A stretch of 64,000 bases of DNA, from assembly GCA_026018925.1 (NCBI GenBank), contig JAKSZU010000016.1, positions 54,270,496 through 54,334,495 on the forward strand, given 5' to 3'. Positions within the stretch are counted from its first letter, which is position 1, and every line of letters begins with the position of its first letter. The DNA comes from Tupaia tana (lineage: Eukaryota > Chordata > Mammalia > Scandentia > Tupaiidae). The notes beneath the pieces are model-generated. The model was not told where the DNA came from. It was given only the letters and a program-made list of their open reading frames with translations, and did no database searches. This document shows, one piece after another, positions 31,355 to 44,279 of this stretch. A program made the translations under genes and the position numbers.

Positions 31355-31870
31355 CCTCTTAAAACTTAATCTCGAAAGTGTCGACCTAAATATGTAGCAA
31401 CCGGAACTCCCCTACATGACTGATGGGACTGAAAACGGTCCAGCCATTTGGACACCTCATGGCAGTACCTTGTAAGTTAAGTACACACTGACCACACAAG
31501 TTATTTGTCTCTCCTTCCGTGTCTCCCCATTCTGGCTCAGGTGGTAGCAGGGAGGGCTGGACATGCTAACTGTACCCTCTGCCCTGGCAATCCTACTCCT
31601 GGGTAGCCCATGGAAAATGAAAACACAATGCCTTGTATGCAAACGTTTGTAGCCTTTGTTTGTGTCCACCCCAAACTGGAAACCCGAATGTCCTTGTTTC
31701 AGCTGGAGGACAGAGGGACTGTGGAGCACTGACATGAGGGCACGCCCGTTAGCAACAAGAGAGAGTCCTCTTTCACAGTTACGGGACGAATCTCGAATAT
31801 ACTCTAAGTGAAAGAAGCCAGGCTGAAAAGGTTAGCTCCTATCATATGTCATTCTGAAGGGGCAAAAGTA
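31355..31870 (+). repeat. Old L1M 3' region with an 85-bp insert
   Basis: L1-like words: GGACTGAAAACGGTCCAGCC, CCTGGCAATCCTACTCCTGG, TAAGTGAAAGAAGCCAGGC. The insert at 31498-31582 interrupts the expected continuity. Confidence 0.7.
31498..31582. repeat. Duplicated 85-bp segment inside L1M
   Basis: Direct-orientation copy of 30727-30811, about 95 percent identical, with no A tail and no target duplication that I can see. Confidence 0.85.
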
Positions 31871-31982
31871 TGAGGAGGGGCTTCAAGAAGCTCATGGAAA
31901 CTGTGTATTATGAAAAAACGATGTATGGATTTGAAAATGTTCTTGCACAAAAATGCATTTGTACTTGAATCCTGTTTTCCAC
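31871..31982 (+). mobile_element. Mariner-like MITE, one end truncated
   Basis: Begins after a TA (31869-31870): TGAGGAGGGGCTTCAAGAAG then CTCATGGAAA. The interior matches the reverse complement of 53022-53146. The far end is lost at the poly-T of the next SINE. Confidence 0.6.
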
Positions 31983-31983
31983 T

Positions 31984-32174
31984 TTTTTTTTTTTTTTTTT
32001 TTTAAGGAGAGATTTTTGGTATAGGGCAAGTGTACTTACTGGAGAGACAGAGAGAAACAGAGAGACAGAAAGTGAGAAATCAACCCCCAAGGGGATAGCT
32101 ACGCCACAGTCCCTTCTCCTCCATTCTCTTCTCAGGATTTTGGGCATGTACGCACACAAGCCTGGCATGAGTTA
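31984..32174 (-). repeat. Long-form SINE lacking head
   Basis: T22 tail and full body to GCATGAGTT. The tRNA head is missing where the next SINE begins. Confidence 0.82.
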
Positions 32175-32443
32175 TTTTTTTGTTGTTCTATTTTTGTTTT
32201 AGTGAGATTTTTTCTATAGGATGTATGCACTCACGAGAGACACACATAGAGACAGAAAGTGAAAAATCATCCCCCAGGGGGATGGCCACACTGCAATCTC
32301 TTCTCTTCCATTCTCCTTTTGGGATTGTGGGCATGCATGCACATGCGCCTGGTGTGAGTTTTAAGCTGCTGGGTCTGTGACCCAAACTGTGGTCGATTAC
32401 ATGGGATTCCAGTGACATAACCAGTACTCCATCTGCTGGACCC
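32175..32443 (-). repeat. Long-form SINE
   Basis: T/G-rich tail, CTATAGGATGTATGCACTC, CCCCCAGGGGGATGG and head end ATCTGCTGGACCC. Confidence 0.85.
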
Positions 32444-32454
32444 ATCCACTAACT

Positions 32455-32612
32455 TTTAAATGAAGAATTATGTATTTAATTTTATGTATCATCATTTTTA
32501 TTTTTTTTAAACAAGAGAGAGTAAGAAAACAAACCACCGGGTCCAGGCCTCGAACCTCGATCAGCCACTGGAAGTCCAGTGCCTTAATTATCGCACCGTC
32601 TACTGGGCTCCC
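32455..32612 (-). repeat. Short-form SINE
   Basis: AT-rich tail, GAGAGAGTAAGAAAACAAAC, CTCGAACCTCGATCAGCC. (C/A)TAACTTT flanks both sides. Confidence 0.75.
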
Positions 32613-32850
32613 ATTAACTTTGTGAAGTCCCCTTGTACAAGGGTGAATAGATGAGTGGTTGCCAGGGGTTGGGTAGGAGTTGACCACAGACAGACACTGA
32701 GAACTTTCGGGGGTGACAGGACGGCTCAGTCTCATCTGTGGGGGTGGCCATGACATTATGTAATTTGCCAAAATTTGACTGTCAACTGAAAAGAGTGAAT
32801 TTTGTTCTATATAGGTTTTATCTCAATACACCTGACTGTAAGGAAAATGC
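32613..32850 (+). repeat. L1M 3' UTR fragment
   Basis: GAGTGGTTGCCAGGGGTTGG, GAGTGAATTTTGTTCTATAT and TTTTATCTCAATACACC match the old L1 3' end as I know it. Confidence 0.65.
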
Positions 32851-32879
32851 TTGGGCCAGGGTCAAACAGAGCCTTCTTA

Positions 32880-33113
32880 GGCCTGCCCGGTGGTAGGGTG
32901 GTTAAGGTGGCTGGATCCCGCACGGCCAACTGCACAACGCAAGTTCCAGACCTGGTGGTTTGAAACACACGTCAGGTGCGTGTGCATGTGTGCAGGAGAA
33001 GGGATTGCAGCATGGCTATTACCCCGAGGGGAGGGGGTGTTGCTGTCTCACTTTCTTTCTCTCTCCCTGACTTTCTCCAGGAAGCACCCGTACCCTATAG
33101 CAAATAAAAAAGG
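32880..33113 (+). repeat. Older SINE
   Basis: Head GGCCTGCCCGGTGGTAGGGT, then GAGAAGGGATTGCAGCATGG and CCGTACCCTATAGCAAATAA. Confidence 0.8.
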
Positions 33114-33759
33114 GGGGAGGGGGAGCTCTCCTCTGATGTGCCACTCAACTGGCAGCACCTTCTCTTCAACTTCCCTCCAGCTCTCGGCTTCGGTTTTCAC
33201 ATTACATCCCTGTCCCTGCCTGTCCCACATCTACTCGGCCTGGACAGATGAAATCGCTCATTGCCCTGAGGACAACAGCAAATTATCACCCCTGTAAGAA
33301 GCAGTCGCTGGCCAGGCCTACCTCCTTCTCAGGAACCCCCATGGACTCAGCAAGAACCTCAAAAGCCTCCCAGTCACCAGTAGCTGTGAGCAGGCACCCA
33401 CTAGGTAGGCAGGGGCTGCCCGGCTGTTGAGAGCCCCGAGCCACCAGAAGGCTACGGGGCTTGCTCCATGTCCTCTTGGCTGTGAGGGACGCTCCAGAAA
33501 TAGACCACACGAACGCAGGAAGGAACAGCGGCCTCTGTGAACACGGAGTATAAATACGGTGCTGCCATGACCCGTCTCCTGGGCTGAGGGTTCCATGGCT
33601 CTGCCCAGCTGCAGACACCCAGCTGGCAGAATGTGCTCGTTGGCATGGTGGGCCTCACGGAGGCCAGATCAGCCCGTAGCGTTCTGGTCATGAAAATCGG
33701 GAGCCTGTCCCGACTCCTGCTCTCCCTCATCCCCTCACCCGGTCTGTCATAGGTCCCAA

Positions 33760-34060
33760 GTCACTCTGAGGTCCGTTTGTCTCCTTCACCACTCCCTGCA
33801 ATGCGAACGCCTGCCTGGTGACGCACACCTCCTATCTCATTCCCAGCGCCTCGCCTGCCTCCCCAGTCTCAAGCCTCCAAAGTGTGACCGGTGCTCCTCC
33901 CAGTGCCCAGAGCGTCCTTCCTTCTTTGTTGGCTGGAGATGCCCTGTTCATTCTTCAAGACCCAGGTCAAACATCTCTTCTGGGACAAAACCTTCTGTGA
34001 TGGGCACCTCTTCTCCCTCATCACCTGCCACGGAGGTGTCCTTCCTTGACAGCCACTGCC
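33760..34060 (+). repeat. L2-like fragment
   Basis: TTCATTCTTCAAGACCCAGG and CATCTCTTCTGGGACAAAAC resemble an L2 3' end. From memory. Confidence 0.45.
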
Positions 34061-35159
34061 ACACGGTGTGTGTACGAGAGGCTTTCAGGCCAGTGTGGAC
34101 AGCTGAACTATGACACCGAGACCACGGTCTCAATGCTGGGTCCCTGGTATTTGCGGCCTCTCTGCATTCTGTCTACAAAGGCTGGAGAGAGGAACGAACC
34201 CCGAATTATCCAGCCTGGTGCTAAGTGCTGTAAGAAGCCTGAGGACGAGGAGGAGCAATGTTTGCCTCCAGAAGCCTTCATGGCTCTCACACTATGACGG
34301 AACAGCAGGGGAAGGTACAGGGGCTGTCCTGGAGGAGGGACCTGCGTTTCAGCTGAGACTTGTCACATGACAGTGGTGTGCCCTGGGCTGCTTTATTCTT
34401 CTGCTCAACAAAGGGCAAGACGGGGGTGGGTCAGCTCCTACCCAGCTCCAGCCCGAGCAGTGCGCAAGCTTCATGGAACCCCAGCAGCCTCTCAGCGGGG
34501 CAGACCTCAAGGGACCAGCCAGCAAAAGGAGGCCTGGAATGATGATCTAGAACAGTTGAGTCTGTCTGGAAAATTCTCTTCAAGGAGCAGGGAAAACCCT
34601 AGCCAGCTCAGATGAGAACTCAAAACACTGACCTGGTGACAAATCTGCTTCCCAGGCAGCTGAGCAGGTGGCATATCACAACTCTGGAAGGGAGGGCTCA
34701 GACACTTCATAGTCTGGGTGAAGTGTCCTTGGAATTGGGCTGGGTACAGCCTGGGCAGCTGTGTGATAGCCACGGCAGTTCCTGTAGGAACAGGAGGTAG
34801 CAGGCCCTCAAGACCCTAGGGCCCCAAGCAATGATGGAGGGAGACTGTGGGCAACAGCTCTAGCTCAGGGTGGTTTGGGACTCCTGAGAGTCATGATGTC
34901 CCCTGCCCAGAAAAAACCCTACATCCCTGGGCTCGGCGGACAAAGCATAGGTGCCAGGCAAGAGCACCTGGGGGAAGCGCATGCCTGCTCAGGGCCTCAC
35001 AGCCAAATGGAGCATGCCCAGAAAGACACAGGACTCTCCGCTGCTTCCCGTCAGCCTGGAAGAAGACTCCAGCCATCACCTTTAAATCTCTGAGGGGCCG
35101 TCATGGACCACGAGATGCCAGCTTTCCCGGTGACGCACGGAGGCTGTATAGGTGTATGG

Positions 35160-35362
35160 AGTCAGGAGTGAACTGGTAATACAACTGGATTCACATGGGA
35201 AAGGTCCTGAGTTAGCATCTGGGGGCCTCCCTGAGCACGCCAGGGTCACGTGTGTGTCCATGTACCTGGCTGGCCAACGCTTGGTGGGCTGTGATGTGAA
35301 GACCCCATTGGGGTCTGTCTGTCTCTCTCATGGAAGAAATGAATAAACTTAAAAGAAAAAGG
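35160..35362 (+). repeat. Older SINE (third form)
   Basis: CACGCCAGGGTCACGTGTGT, GAAGACCCCATTGGGGTC, CTCTCATGGAAGAAATGAAT and AAACTTAAAAG. The same tail occurs at 49440-49665 and, reversed, at 49066, 54858 and 60640. Confidence 0.7.
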
Positions 35363-35374
35363 GCTTTTTTCTGG

Positions 35375-35474
35375 GGGGGGGGAAGCAAGCCACCAGGTCC
35401 AGGACTTACACCATGGTCAGTCAGCTATGTGGGAGTCCAGCACCCTTAACCAACACACCACCTGACGGCCCCAA
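35375..35474 (-). repeat. SINE head fragment
   Basis: GCAAGCCACCAGGTCCAGG to CACCTGACGGCCCC. AAGA(A/G)AAAGG sequence is present on both sides. Confidence 0.75.
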
Positions 35475-35494
35475 GAGAAAAAGGACTTATAGTT

Positions 35495-35650
35495 GTAAGG
35501 CTAGGTAAGTTACCGAACCTCTGTGGCTCAGTTTCCTCATCTGTAAAATGGGTATAACACCAGCACCAACCTCAGAGGGTTGTCATTGTTGAAGCGTGAA
35601 GGAGTGGACACCCGGTATGACTATGGTAAGTGCTTGATGTACTGGCTACT
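35495..35650 (+). repeat. MIR
   Basis: GTAAGTTACCGAACCTCTGT, CTCAGTTTCCTCATCTGTAA and AATGGGTATAACACCAG form the MIR core. Confidence 0.8.
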
Positions 35651-37789
35651 TACTCTTGGAGGGTGGGGGCAGCCAGAGGGCTCACACTGCGGGTCACAGT
35701 AAAGAAAAGCTTTCCAGTGAGCTGTTCTGCAGCACACCCATGGGCCCACCTGGAGGCAGTGAGTTGTCTGGCCTCAGAGCTGAGCTCCAGGCCAGGCAGG
35801 GGCTGCAGGGTGAAGGATTAAACCAGCTCCAAGCCTCTGAAGAGCACCAAGTCCTTGATTCTTTGAAACACCTGTTCTTACCTGCTGGCCCACAGCAATC
35901 AGCTTTGGCTAAAATGTTCCCACTCACCTTCCCAGCAGCCCAGCTCCTGCCAGGTAACCAGAGAAAGCATGAAGACCCATTTGTGATGGAAGAGAGACTG
36001 CCTGAAGTCCTCAGTGTGGGAGCCAAACCTGCAGCTCCGAGCCTGACCTGCCTGGTTCCCAGCTCTCCAGCATGCCACCCTGAGACCTCAGAAATTCCTA
36101 CAGGTGCTCAGCAGGGCTGGGCACAGGAACCGTTAGGTTGGGGGCACAAGGGCGGTGGTCTGACACGTGGCATTGGTGGGAGCGCCTACCAGTGTCCGTC
36201 TCACCTTCTCATTCACCTGCCAGCCACGTGGTAGCCCGCCAGCCTATGCAAGGCCCCCCACGGGCCAGGCAGGACTCCAGCCCTCCAGCTTCCTAGACAC
36301 CATGCGGACAAAGGAGATGGTCACCAGGAGGTGGGAGCTGGCTCTGTGGGCCAAGCTTCAACTAGGACTTGAGCTTGGTTCCCTCAGGGTCACAATGCCC
36401 CGTGTCGGCCAGACCCTGCCGAGGTCACCTGCCGGCTTACCACGAAACACATCTAAACTTCTGCAATTACAGTCTGGCCCTGCGCACTATCAAGTAAACC
36501 CAAAGCTTTCATGACACAAATGACCTGCTCACCCAAACCAGAGGGGCCCTGCAAACAGGCCTCTCGACAGGCTTCCCGCCCATTCCCGTCACTGGTTACA
36601 ATCCCTTCCCGTGCTTTTGGTAAAGGAGGTCGTCTAGGGGCTCAGGGTGCCCGTGGGCCCACTCAGAATTACAGAGCCAGAATGGAAAGCTGGGAGAGTT
36701 TCTTGCAAAGCATAGCCCACTGACCCAGGAAAGAGGGGGGCTGAGCCACATCTTCGCAGTCTGTCCCAGAGGTGCCAGGGACGATCCACTTCCGGAGACC
36801 ACCTCCCCGGCCCTGCAGGCAACGGCTGGCTGCCTCCCAGCCCTGCTATAGCACTGGGGGCCTTTTACAACACACAGTGGGCAACAGCAGTGCCCCGGGA
36901 CCTCCTCGTGGGGTGGCCTCACCCATTCCCAGGCTTTTTTTGTTCCCAGAGGAAACCTAGGTAGAGGGTGTGTACCAAGCTCTGTTCTCTTAACCAGCAT
37001 GGCCTTCTCATCTGAGTCTCCTGGGTCTTCGGTAGGTCTTCCGTGTTATTTACATTTCATTTCTACTCTCTTGAACTAAACTAGAAGCTGCTGTTTGGAA
37101 ATGGAAATCTGCTTGTGTCATGGGCAGCTGGGGAATCACATCAGACAGCGTGGGTGACAGCACTTAGCTAATTCAAGGGTGACATGCAGAGGCAGGGCTA
37201 CAAAGGGGACAGAAGGAATCAGAAAGGTCTGGATAAAGCCCCCAGGCCCCTGGCTCCCCGGGGGAGCGCTCCGGCTATGAGACAGGAGCCCACCTTCTGC
37301 TAGTTGCTTCTTGGCTGCTCTGGTGCAAAACCATCACCAGTTCCAGGTCTCCCCATTCCTGGTGGCCCCCAGCCCGACTCCTGTAGGGAGCCCAAGTCCT
37401 CCTGTCCAGGGAGCTTTCACGCCCATCAGTTCAGCTCCCCAGAGATGGCGATACGCATCACAGCACCGACACTCATTCTCAGGTGCCAGCCACCTGCTCC
37501 TGGGAGGCAGGGTCGTGCCCTTCTCATCCAGGTCCCAGTGGCCAGCACAGGTCAGGGCACGGAGTCTGTAATCAGCGGACACTAAATGGATGTGTAGGAT
37601 AAACATTCCCCTTTCAGATAGGAACGCTGTCAGTTAGCGCAAGGCAGCATGTCTGGGGTGCCCTGAGCCTGCTGCCTCCAATATGGGGGCCACCTGAAGG
37701 CAGGTGTGGCTTGCGGCGCGGTCTCTGTGACTCAGCCTTCCCATTGAGAGGTATCCACCTGCTTACAGATGTGGGATGGAGACGCGGGT

Positions 37790-38240
37790 GAGAGAACTCC
37801 TCAGAGCCTGTTCTCAGTAACAAGGCCTGGCCACAGCCCAGACGCCCATCAGCAGGTGAGGAGGTGAATAACGGCAGACGGCTATTACCTGGAACAGGCA
37901 TGGGAATGATGCAGAGCCTCGCAAGAAAACGCCCGCGTCAGCAATATCACAGCACGTGGAAACAGGCCCCACGTGTTACCTACAGCATGGGGCTCTCTTC
38001 ACAGACCTAAAAGCAGCTGCAATTCCAAGTGATACCGTGAAGGACTCTGCGGAGTGGCAATATAACCACATAGAGAGGCACTGGGAACACAGGTAAGTTA
38101 CTTTGGGTGGTTCAGCTGGGAGCGGGGTGGGGAGACCTTCTGGCTAAAGGCAGGCTGCTGTCCGGATCCTACCCCCGTCTGGTTTTGCATGTGCTGACTA
38201 TAATGTGTACGTTACTTAGTTAAATACATGAATAAAAGCA
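37790..38240 (+). repeat. Possible degraded L1M fragment
   Basis: CAGACGCCCATCAGCAGGTG and scattered words resemble an L1 3' region. Weak. Confidence 0.3.
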
Positions 38241-39479
38241 GCCATGCAAGGACCATGATGGCGAGCGTTAGGGTCACTGGGGCCCAGGATGGAGAGGAAG
38301 CTCAGGTGGTGGGATGGAGGTCTGACAGACGGCTTTGGGGACTGGCTACAGGCCTGGGGCCAGTGCAGCCCTGTGGACTGCAGAAAGGCTCAGGACACAA
38401 AATGAAAGGGCCACCCAGACGAGTCCAGGCACCAGACTCAAGCAAGAATCCCAGGATGAACAGGCTCAGTGTACCCTACCTACCCCACCCCACCTTCCCT
38501 GGCACCAACTGGGTTAACCTATCTGGCCTGGTGATCTGAGGGTTCACTATGGCTCCCCAGATGTATCTTTGCTCCCCAACTGCATCCCCCGGCCCACAGT
38601 CCAGTCCTCGTTTGGCCCTAGGACGGTGCTGTGGGTAGCAGGACAATGCTCTGGAAAGGGCAATGCTTTGGAATCAGGGAGCCTGGGGTGGAACCCCAGT
38701 TCTGGTGGCTGTGTCTAAGGTCATTTAGACATTTACACTGCCCTGAGTCTGCCCCCGCTATTCACCAAGAAGGGCATAAGCCCCTGTGCTTGGAGGCCAG
38801 AGTGGGAAACCAGTGTCCCTTTGTGGGTGAAAGCACCAGGCATGCCGAGGTTGCTTCGACATCACTGCGTCCTTCCTTTTCAGCCTGAGTTTAATGGCAT
38901 TGATTCCCGGGTCCTCTGATGCACCGGGGAGCACATTCCCCCTCCCGTGTTCCTCAGGCTGCAGCTGAGTGTACACCGACCTCTCACCTCTCCTAAGGAT
39001 GCAAACAGCTTTTTGTCAACACACAACACTTGACCCTGAAGCACTCGCCGGTGCCCCCAAGTCCCACAGTGGCATGCAGAATCAACACTCCCTCGAGGGC
39101 TTGCTATTATAGGACTTCGGGGCCAGGCTGGGGTATTGCCTGCAGTTGTTGTCCTGTTGCCTGGCAACCCCGGGGAGTGCCCCTGGCTCCCTGGTCACCC
39201 TCATCTCCTGTAGCCACTGCCACTCCAACTCCATCTGCGGCTGGCTTTTGGGACCGGGTGACCTTGGCTGACCCCTGCTTAGCCATGACCTGCAGCTTAC
39301 AGACTTCAGGACCCAACTCCCATCCATCCCTTTATGTGTAAGATGAGCTCAACACCCCCCAGGCTCTCCCTGTGTGGCCTGTGGGCACTCAAATGTGCCC
39401 AGGTTGGCTTAGATGCAGGCTAAGTGGTAAGGGTCCCCTCTCTAAATGTCTCTGATAAAGTATCATCTTTCTTTATTCC

Positions 39480-39711
39480 CTCAGATTTTTGCCAGGGGGC
39501 ATATGCGCTCTCAGAGAGGGAGAGAGGGAAAGTGAAAAAGCACCTTGCATATGGGGGATGGCCATCTACAATCCCTTCTCCATTTCTCCTTGCAGGTTTT
39601 GGGCACGCATGTACAGCTGGCATTGTGTCTCAAGCCGTCAGGTCTAAGACTCGAACTGTGCAGTCTGCCATGTGGGATCCAGCGCCTTAACCAACACACC
39701 ACTGGCTGGCC
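39480..39711 (-). repeat. Older SINE
   Basis: TTTTTGCCAGGGGGCATATG, GAGGGAGAGAGGGAAAGTG, GGTTTTGGGCACGCATGTAC and head end ACTGGCTGGCCC. Confidence 0.8.
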
Positions 39712-42699
39712 CGAAGCATCCTTCTTATCCCAGTTGTCTGGCCTCAGAACAGTCCAGAAGCAAGCTCTTCTCTTTCCCTGTCCTCATAGCACCTAGCCCC
39801 TGTCTGGCTCCTATTTGGACTCTTCTTCCTAACTAACAGGCTCAGGCTTCCCCCATCCTTAAACAGTCTTCCTTGTCCCCATGTCTCTCTTGGGTCACCA
39901 CCTTCTTCCCCTCCACCAACAACTCGATCCATTGCTCAACCCCCAACCCCAGTGAATCCTGTTCCGCTCACCAATGACCCCCACCAGCCAAACCTGATGG
40001 CCTCCCCTCCTGCCCTGCAGTCCTGGAGCTGCTGGCGAGACCTGCCATGGCTGGCCAAGGCCTTCCCCAGCCACTGCGTCTCCTGTGGGGCCTCCTCCCT
40101 CTTCTCTGGTACCAACATTCCTCTTTGGTTTCCTGCAGTGGCTTCTCTTCTCCTTCCTGATGTATGCAGCTCCGGGGCGACCTCCACACCTCTTCTAGCT
40201 GGACATATACTCGTCCCCTGGATCCTCACCCCCAGGGTCCCAACCACAGTGCCCTGGGCTCTCCCTTCAGACCCGACCTTCCTGGCCTATGTGCTGGCTC
40301 CGATCGCCTTGGACTCATTCCTCATGCCCATTCTCCGAGATCAGAGCCATGTGGCTCCCCACTTCACAGACGAGGAAGACTGAGGCTGGGAGAGGCCCAA
40401 CCTGGCAGATGACTGAGCTGCACAAGCCCTCGACAGTCGTGGCCTCATGCCCTCACCTTGAGGGGATGAAGCAAGATTGCACATAAGTGCTGGACTCGGA
40501 AACCCACAGTTGTTCCCCTGGGCTTGGCCTAGCCCCAACCACCAGGGCAGAGCAGAGCTCAGGCCCGGGGCTGCCCTGCACAGGGGCCAGAGGAGCTGAG
40601 TCATCTCAGAGAAAACATGCTCGTCTTCAGTCGCCTGGCTGCCTGTTGCGGAGGGCCAGCTGACTCTGGAAACTTGATCTGTTTACTGTTGGATTCCACC
40701 GGCAGAATGAGGCCCTCCCACGGGCCTCTCCACGGGCATGCTGGGCCAGGAGCCCCAGCCCAGCCAGAGCCCCGTTCCAGCGACATACTTATACCCAGAG
40801 GGGGAGGGCAGCACCGTGGACAGGTAAATCTATCTAGCAAAACCCACTCTGAGATTTCAATGTACAAACCACACACATGAGAAGGAAGAGAACTGCGTAT
40901 GTTTGTTTAATCTGTAGAACAGTTTATACCACAGGTTCCCCATTAAAACCACAACAGAGGGGACGGGCTTCCTGGAATCTCCCAGGCGGGGAGGCAGGGC
41001 ACAGGGAAGCAGGAATGAAGACTAGAAGCCCTCTCTTCCAGTAACGGAATCCTGGGCAGATGGTGACCCAGCCTCCCCTTGCCCGCCTCTCGGGATGGGC
41101 AGCTCACTGTTTGTAGCCGTCCGTTCTGTTCTGGGGTAACTGACATTCAGAAGCTCTATCAATGCAGCCTCCTTTGAACTGACACCTGGCTGGCCTTAAT
41201 TTTGTCCTTCAGGGATCCACAGACACTTGCCTAAATACCCCCTGTGCTCCGGCAGGAAAAGTGACAGGGAAGGAACCCACAAGACCATCACCCCTTCAAA
41301 GCCATGGAAGGAACAGGGCTAGGGGGGCAAAGCCCTGCACAAACCCCTAGCTCTCTACTGCTTAAAGCGCTGGCTTCGCGATGGCTGCAAACTGAACTCA
41401 CCTGCTGTGCTCTAAAAATACCCAGTGGGTGGCGGGAGGCTGGGGTGCGGGTGGCAGCCTCCCTACTGCCTATGGGCCTTGTTCTGTGGCCCACCCTGGG
41501 CCTGAAGCTAGAGTGGCTTCTCTGTCCCTCCTGGGGGTGGCCCAGCACCCTCCCTGCCATCTTGATGACTGCAGACTGCCCAAGGCAGCTGTGGGAATGC
41601 TATCTCTGGGCCCTCTGAGACAGAGAGGCCACACCCACAGCTGTCCGGATTATTCCACGTGTGTGACTAGAAAACCAAGCCTGGAGCCTCAACACCCTGA
41701 GCTGCAAAGTGCAGATGACCGCCAGCTTGCTGCAGGAGGAAACCAAAGCCGGGAAAGCCTGGCTTTCTGGAACAAAGCTACTGCCCAGGTCCAAGGCTCC
41801 ATGGCCCCTAGGAATGTCAGCCCTGGGGGCTGGGCACAAGCAATGACCCTTACCCTAGGCCGGCCGGGAGAAGACTAGGGACACCACTGCCCTGGTTTGC
41901 CTGGGACTGTCCTGGTTGGACATTGAAGTCCTGCACCCGAGGAAACCCAGAAATCCCAGGCAAACCAAGATAGTGGGTCACATGTGAAGAGACATCCCTA
42001 AAAACCCTATTCTACAGTCAAGGACACAGTATTTTTTGATTGGCAGAAGAGAATTTTAGTGCTGAGATCATCTTCGGGCCAAAACCAAGGTTCAGAGAAG
42101 GGATGGGATCTGCCCACCATCACACAGTGACTCTATGTCAGCTAAGCCCAGAACCAAAGCAACCCTTTCCTAAAGCACGGTGACCTCAGGCTGCCACCCA
42201 GGCTGAGCCATCTCTCCTCCTGGTGTCAGCCTGCTGTGTGTTGCTCAGTTCACCAAACCCTGTGGACCACGAACTCCTGCTTACCCTTACGGGTGGCCCA
42301 AGCAAGTGCCAGCCTTCTGCCAAGCCCAGCCACAGCGTGGAGCAGAGGCCTAGGCAGATCAGCTGGGATCTTCTCTTCCCTCATACCAAGCTGGGGTTCA
42401 CGTCTTGGCTGGGTGACAGGGCTAGCTACTTACCTTTGCTGAATCCTTCCATAGTTACAGGTAAAATGGGGCAGCTGCTCCCTGCCAGGTTGGCTGTGGG
42501 AAGGACAACAGACTGTACATGTCCAGGGCTTGCCCAGGAAGATGGTCTTAGGCCTGCAGACTCGAGAGCCGGAGCCTCTGGGAACGGGATGCGTTGTTCA
42601 TCTGCCCCCACCTGCCCCCATGGGCTTCTGGGTACAGGCGCTCGGCGATCCAGACAGGTGCTGGCTGGGCACCGTCCTGGGTTCCCACTCCATGCACAG

Positions 42700-42960
42700 G
42701 CCTCACAGCTTGTCCTTCACCACGCCTGCCCATCGAACACTAGGGACCTCTAGTCTGGCTGTTTTAATCTGTGTCACCTCCCAGGCCCCTCCTGGGTGTC
42801 CTGCGTGTCTGGCCCTTCCATCCTCTCTCTATTGTGTAGGCAAGAGCACTCTTCAAAACACAAGTCTGATGATCTTTCCCCTCAGGTCAAACACCTTCCA
42901 AGGCTCCCCACTACCACCAGCAAAGAGCATGTGCCTTGGCATGGCTTACACCGCCCAGTG
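42700..42960 (+). repeat. L2-like fragment
   Basis: AAACACAAGTCTGATGATCT and CCAAGGCTCCCCACTACC are old-LINE words. Uncertain. Confidence 0.4.
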
Positions 42961-43814
42961 ATTTGGACTGCTGGGCACTACGGATGCCCATGAGCCGTTG
43001 TGAGTGCCAAGCCCTCCATCGGGAGTACTTCCCCCCCTCCGCCCCCCATCTCAGGTCTCAGGGTGGAAGCTTTCACAGACTGCACTCCATGGGCACCCCT
43101 TCTCCGTACTGCCCACACTCCCCGTCCCTTGGTGTGGTGACACATGCTTGGTTAGGGCCCCATCTAACAACTGCCTGCTCAGTTTTTGTCCCGGCCCCTG
43201 TCCCACGGGGACCCGAGGGAGCAGAGACCAAGGCTGCTTCCCCTCTGTGACCCCAGCTCTGGCTCTCGGCATCCAGTGTCTTGGGCAGCATTTGCTGACT
43301 GCCACATGGCTGCATCAGCAGGGCTGCTCCTGGCCTGGGTGGGGGGGCAGTGTGGCTCAACAGGAGGGTAGTGTGGGAGGCGGAGGGCGCATGCCTGGCT
43401 CTCTCAGGGCCCTTGGTTCATCCTCCTTCCTGGTCTCAGTTTCTCCAGCTGCACTGGCTGGCATGATTTGTTCGTCCCTCCAGGGGTCGCAGTCCCATGC
43501 TTCCCTAATTTCAAATCATGCGGCACCTCCCACCTTGAGGCAGAGGCACCTACACAGGCTGAGGGGCCTACGCATTTTCACACCTGCCAACTCGCCCTTT
43601 GTAAGGTCTTCCTGGTTATGTGCTACGGAGGCAATCTATGGGAGCCAAAGCAATCTCCACTTGTGCAGGGTGAAAGGACTGAAAAAAGTCAGTGCTTCAA
43701 AATTAGGCAGACTCATACAGGCGACAGAGGTGAGGACACGGGGCGGGAGAGGGGAAAAGAGACAGGAACAGGGTCAGGGAGCCTTCTGGAACTCTGGCAG
43801 CACTCTCTCCCAGG

Positions 43815-43945
43815 GGATAGAGCAAGTGAGAAAGAGAGAGAAAGAGAGAGAAAGTGAGAAAGCAAGCTACCAGGTATGGGACCTGAACTGCAGTTGGCCA
43901 TGTGGGAGTCCAGCATCCTTAACCACCCGGCACCTGCAGGCCCCA
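43815..43945 (-). repeat. Short-form SINE, tail truncated
   Basis: GATAGAGCAAGTGAGAAAGA, AAGCAAGCTACCAGG and head end CACCTGCAGGCCCC. Confidence 0.8.
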
Positions 43946-43975
43946 GATCATTATTTCTTACAGATAATATACATA

Positions 43976-44250
43976 TATATATGTATATATATATATATAT
44001 ATATATTTGGAGAGGTTTTTGCTATAGGGTGCGTGTGCTCGCCAGACAGAGACAGAGAGACAGAAAGCGAGAAATCACCCCCCAGAGGGGATGGCCATGC
44101 CGCAATCCCTTCTCCTCCATTCTCCTCTCGGGATCTTGGGCACGCACGCACACATGCCCGGCGTGAGTTTAAGCCACCGGGTCCGGGACTCGAATCGCGG
44201 TCAACTACGTGGGAGTCCAGTGACATAGCCATTACGCTAACTGCTGGTCC
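43976..44250 (-). repeat. Long-form SINE with (TA)n tail
   Basis: The A tail has become an (AT)n microsatellite (43976-44006). Body and head are intact. AATATACAT is duplicated at 43967-43975 and 44251-44259. Confidence 0.88.
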
Positions 44251-44279
44251 CAATATACATGTATTTTTATCTAGAACTT

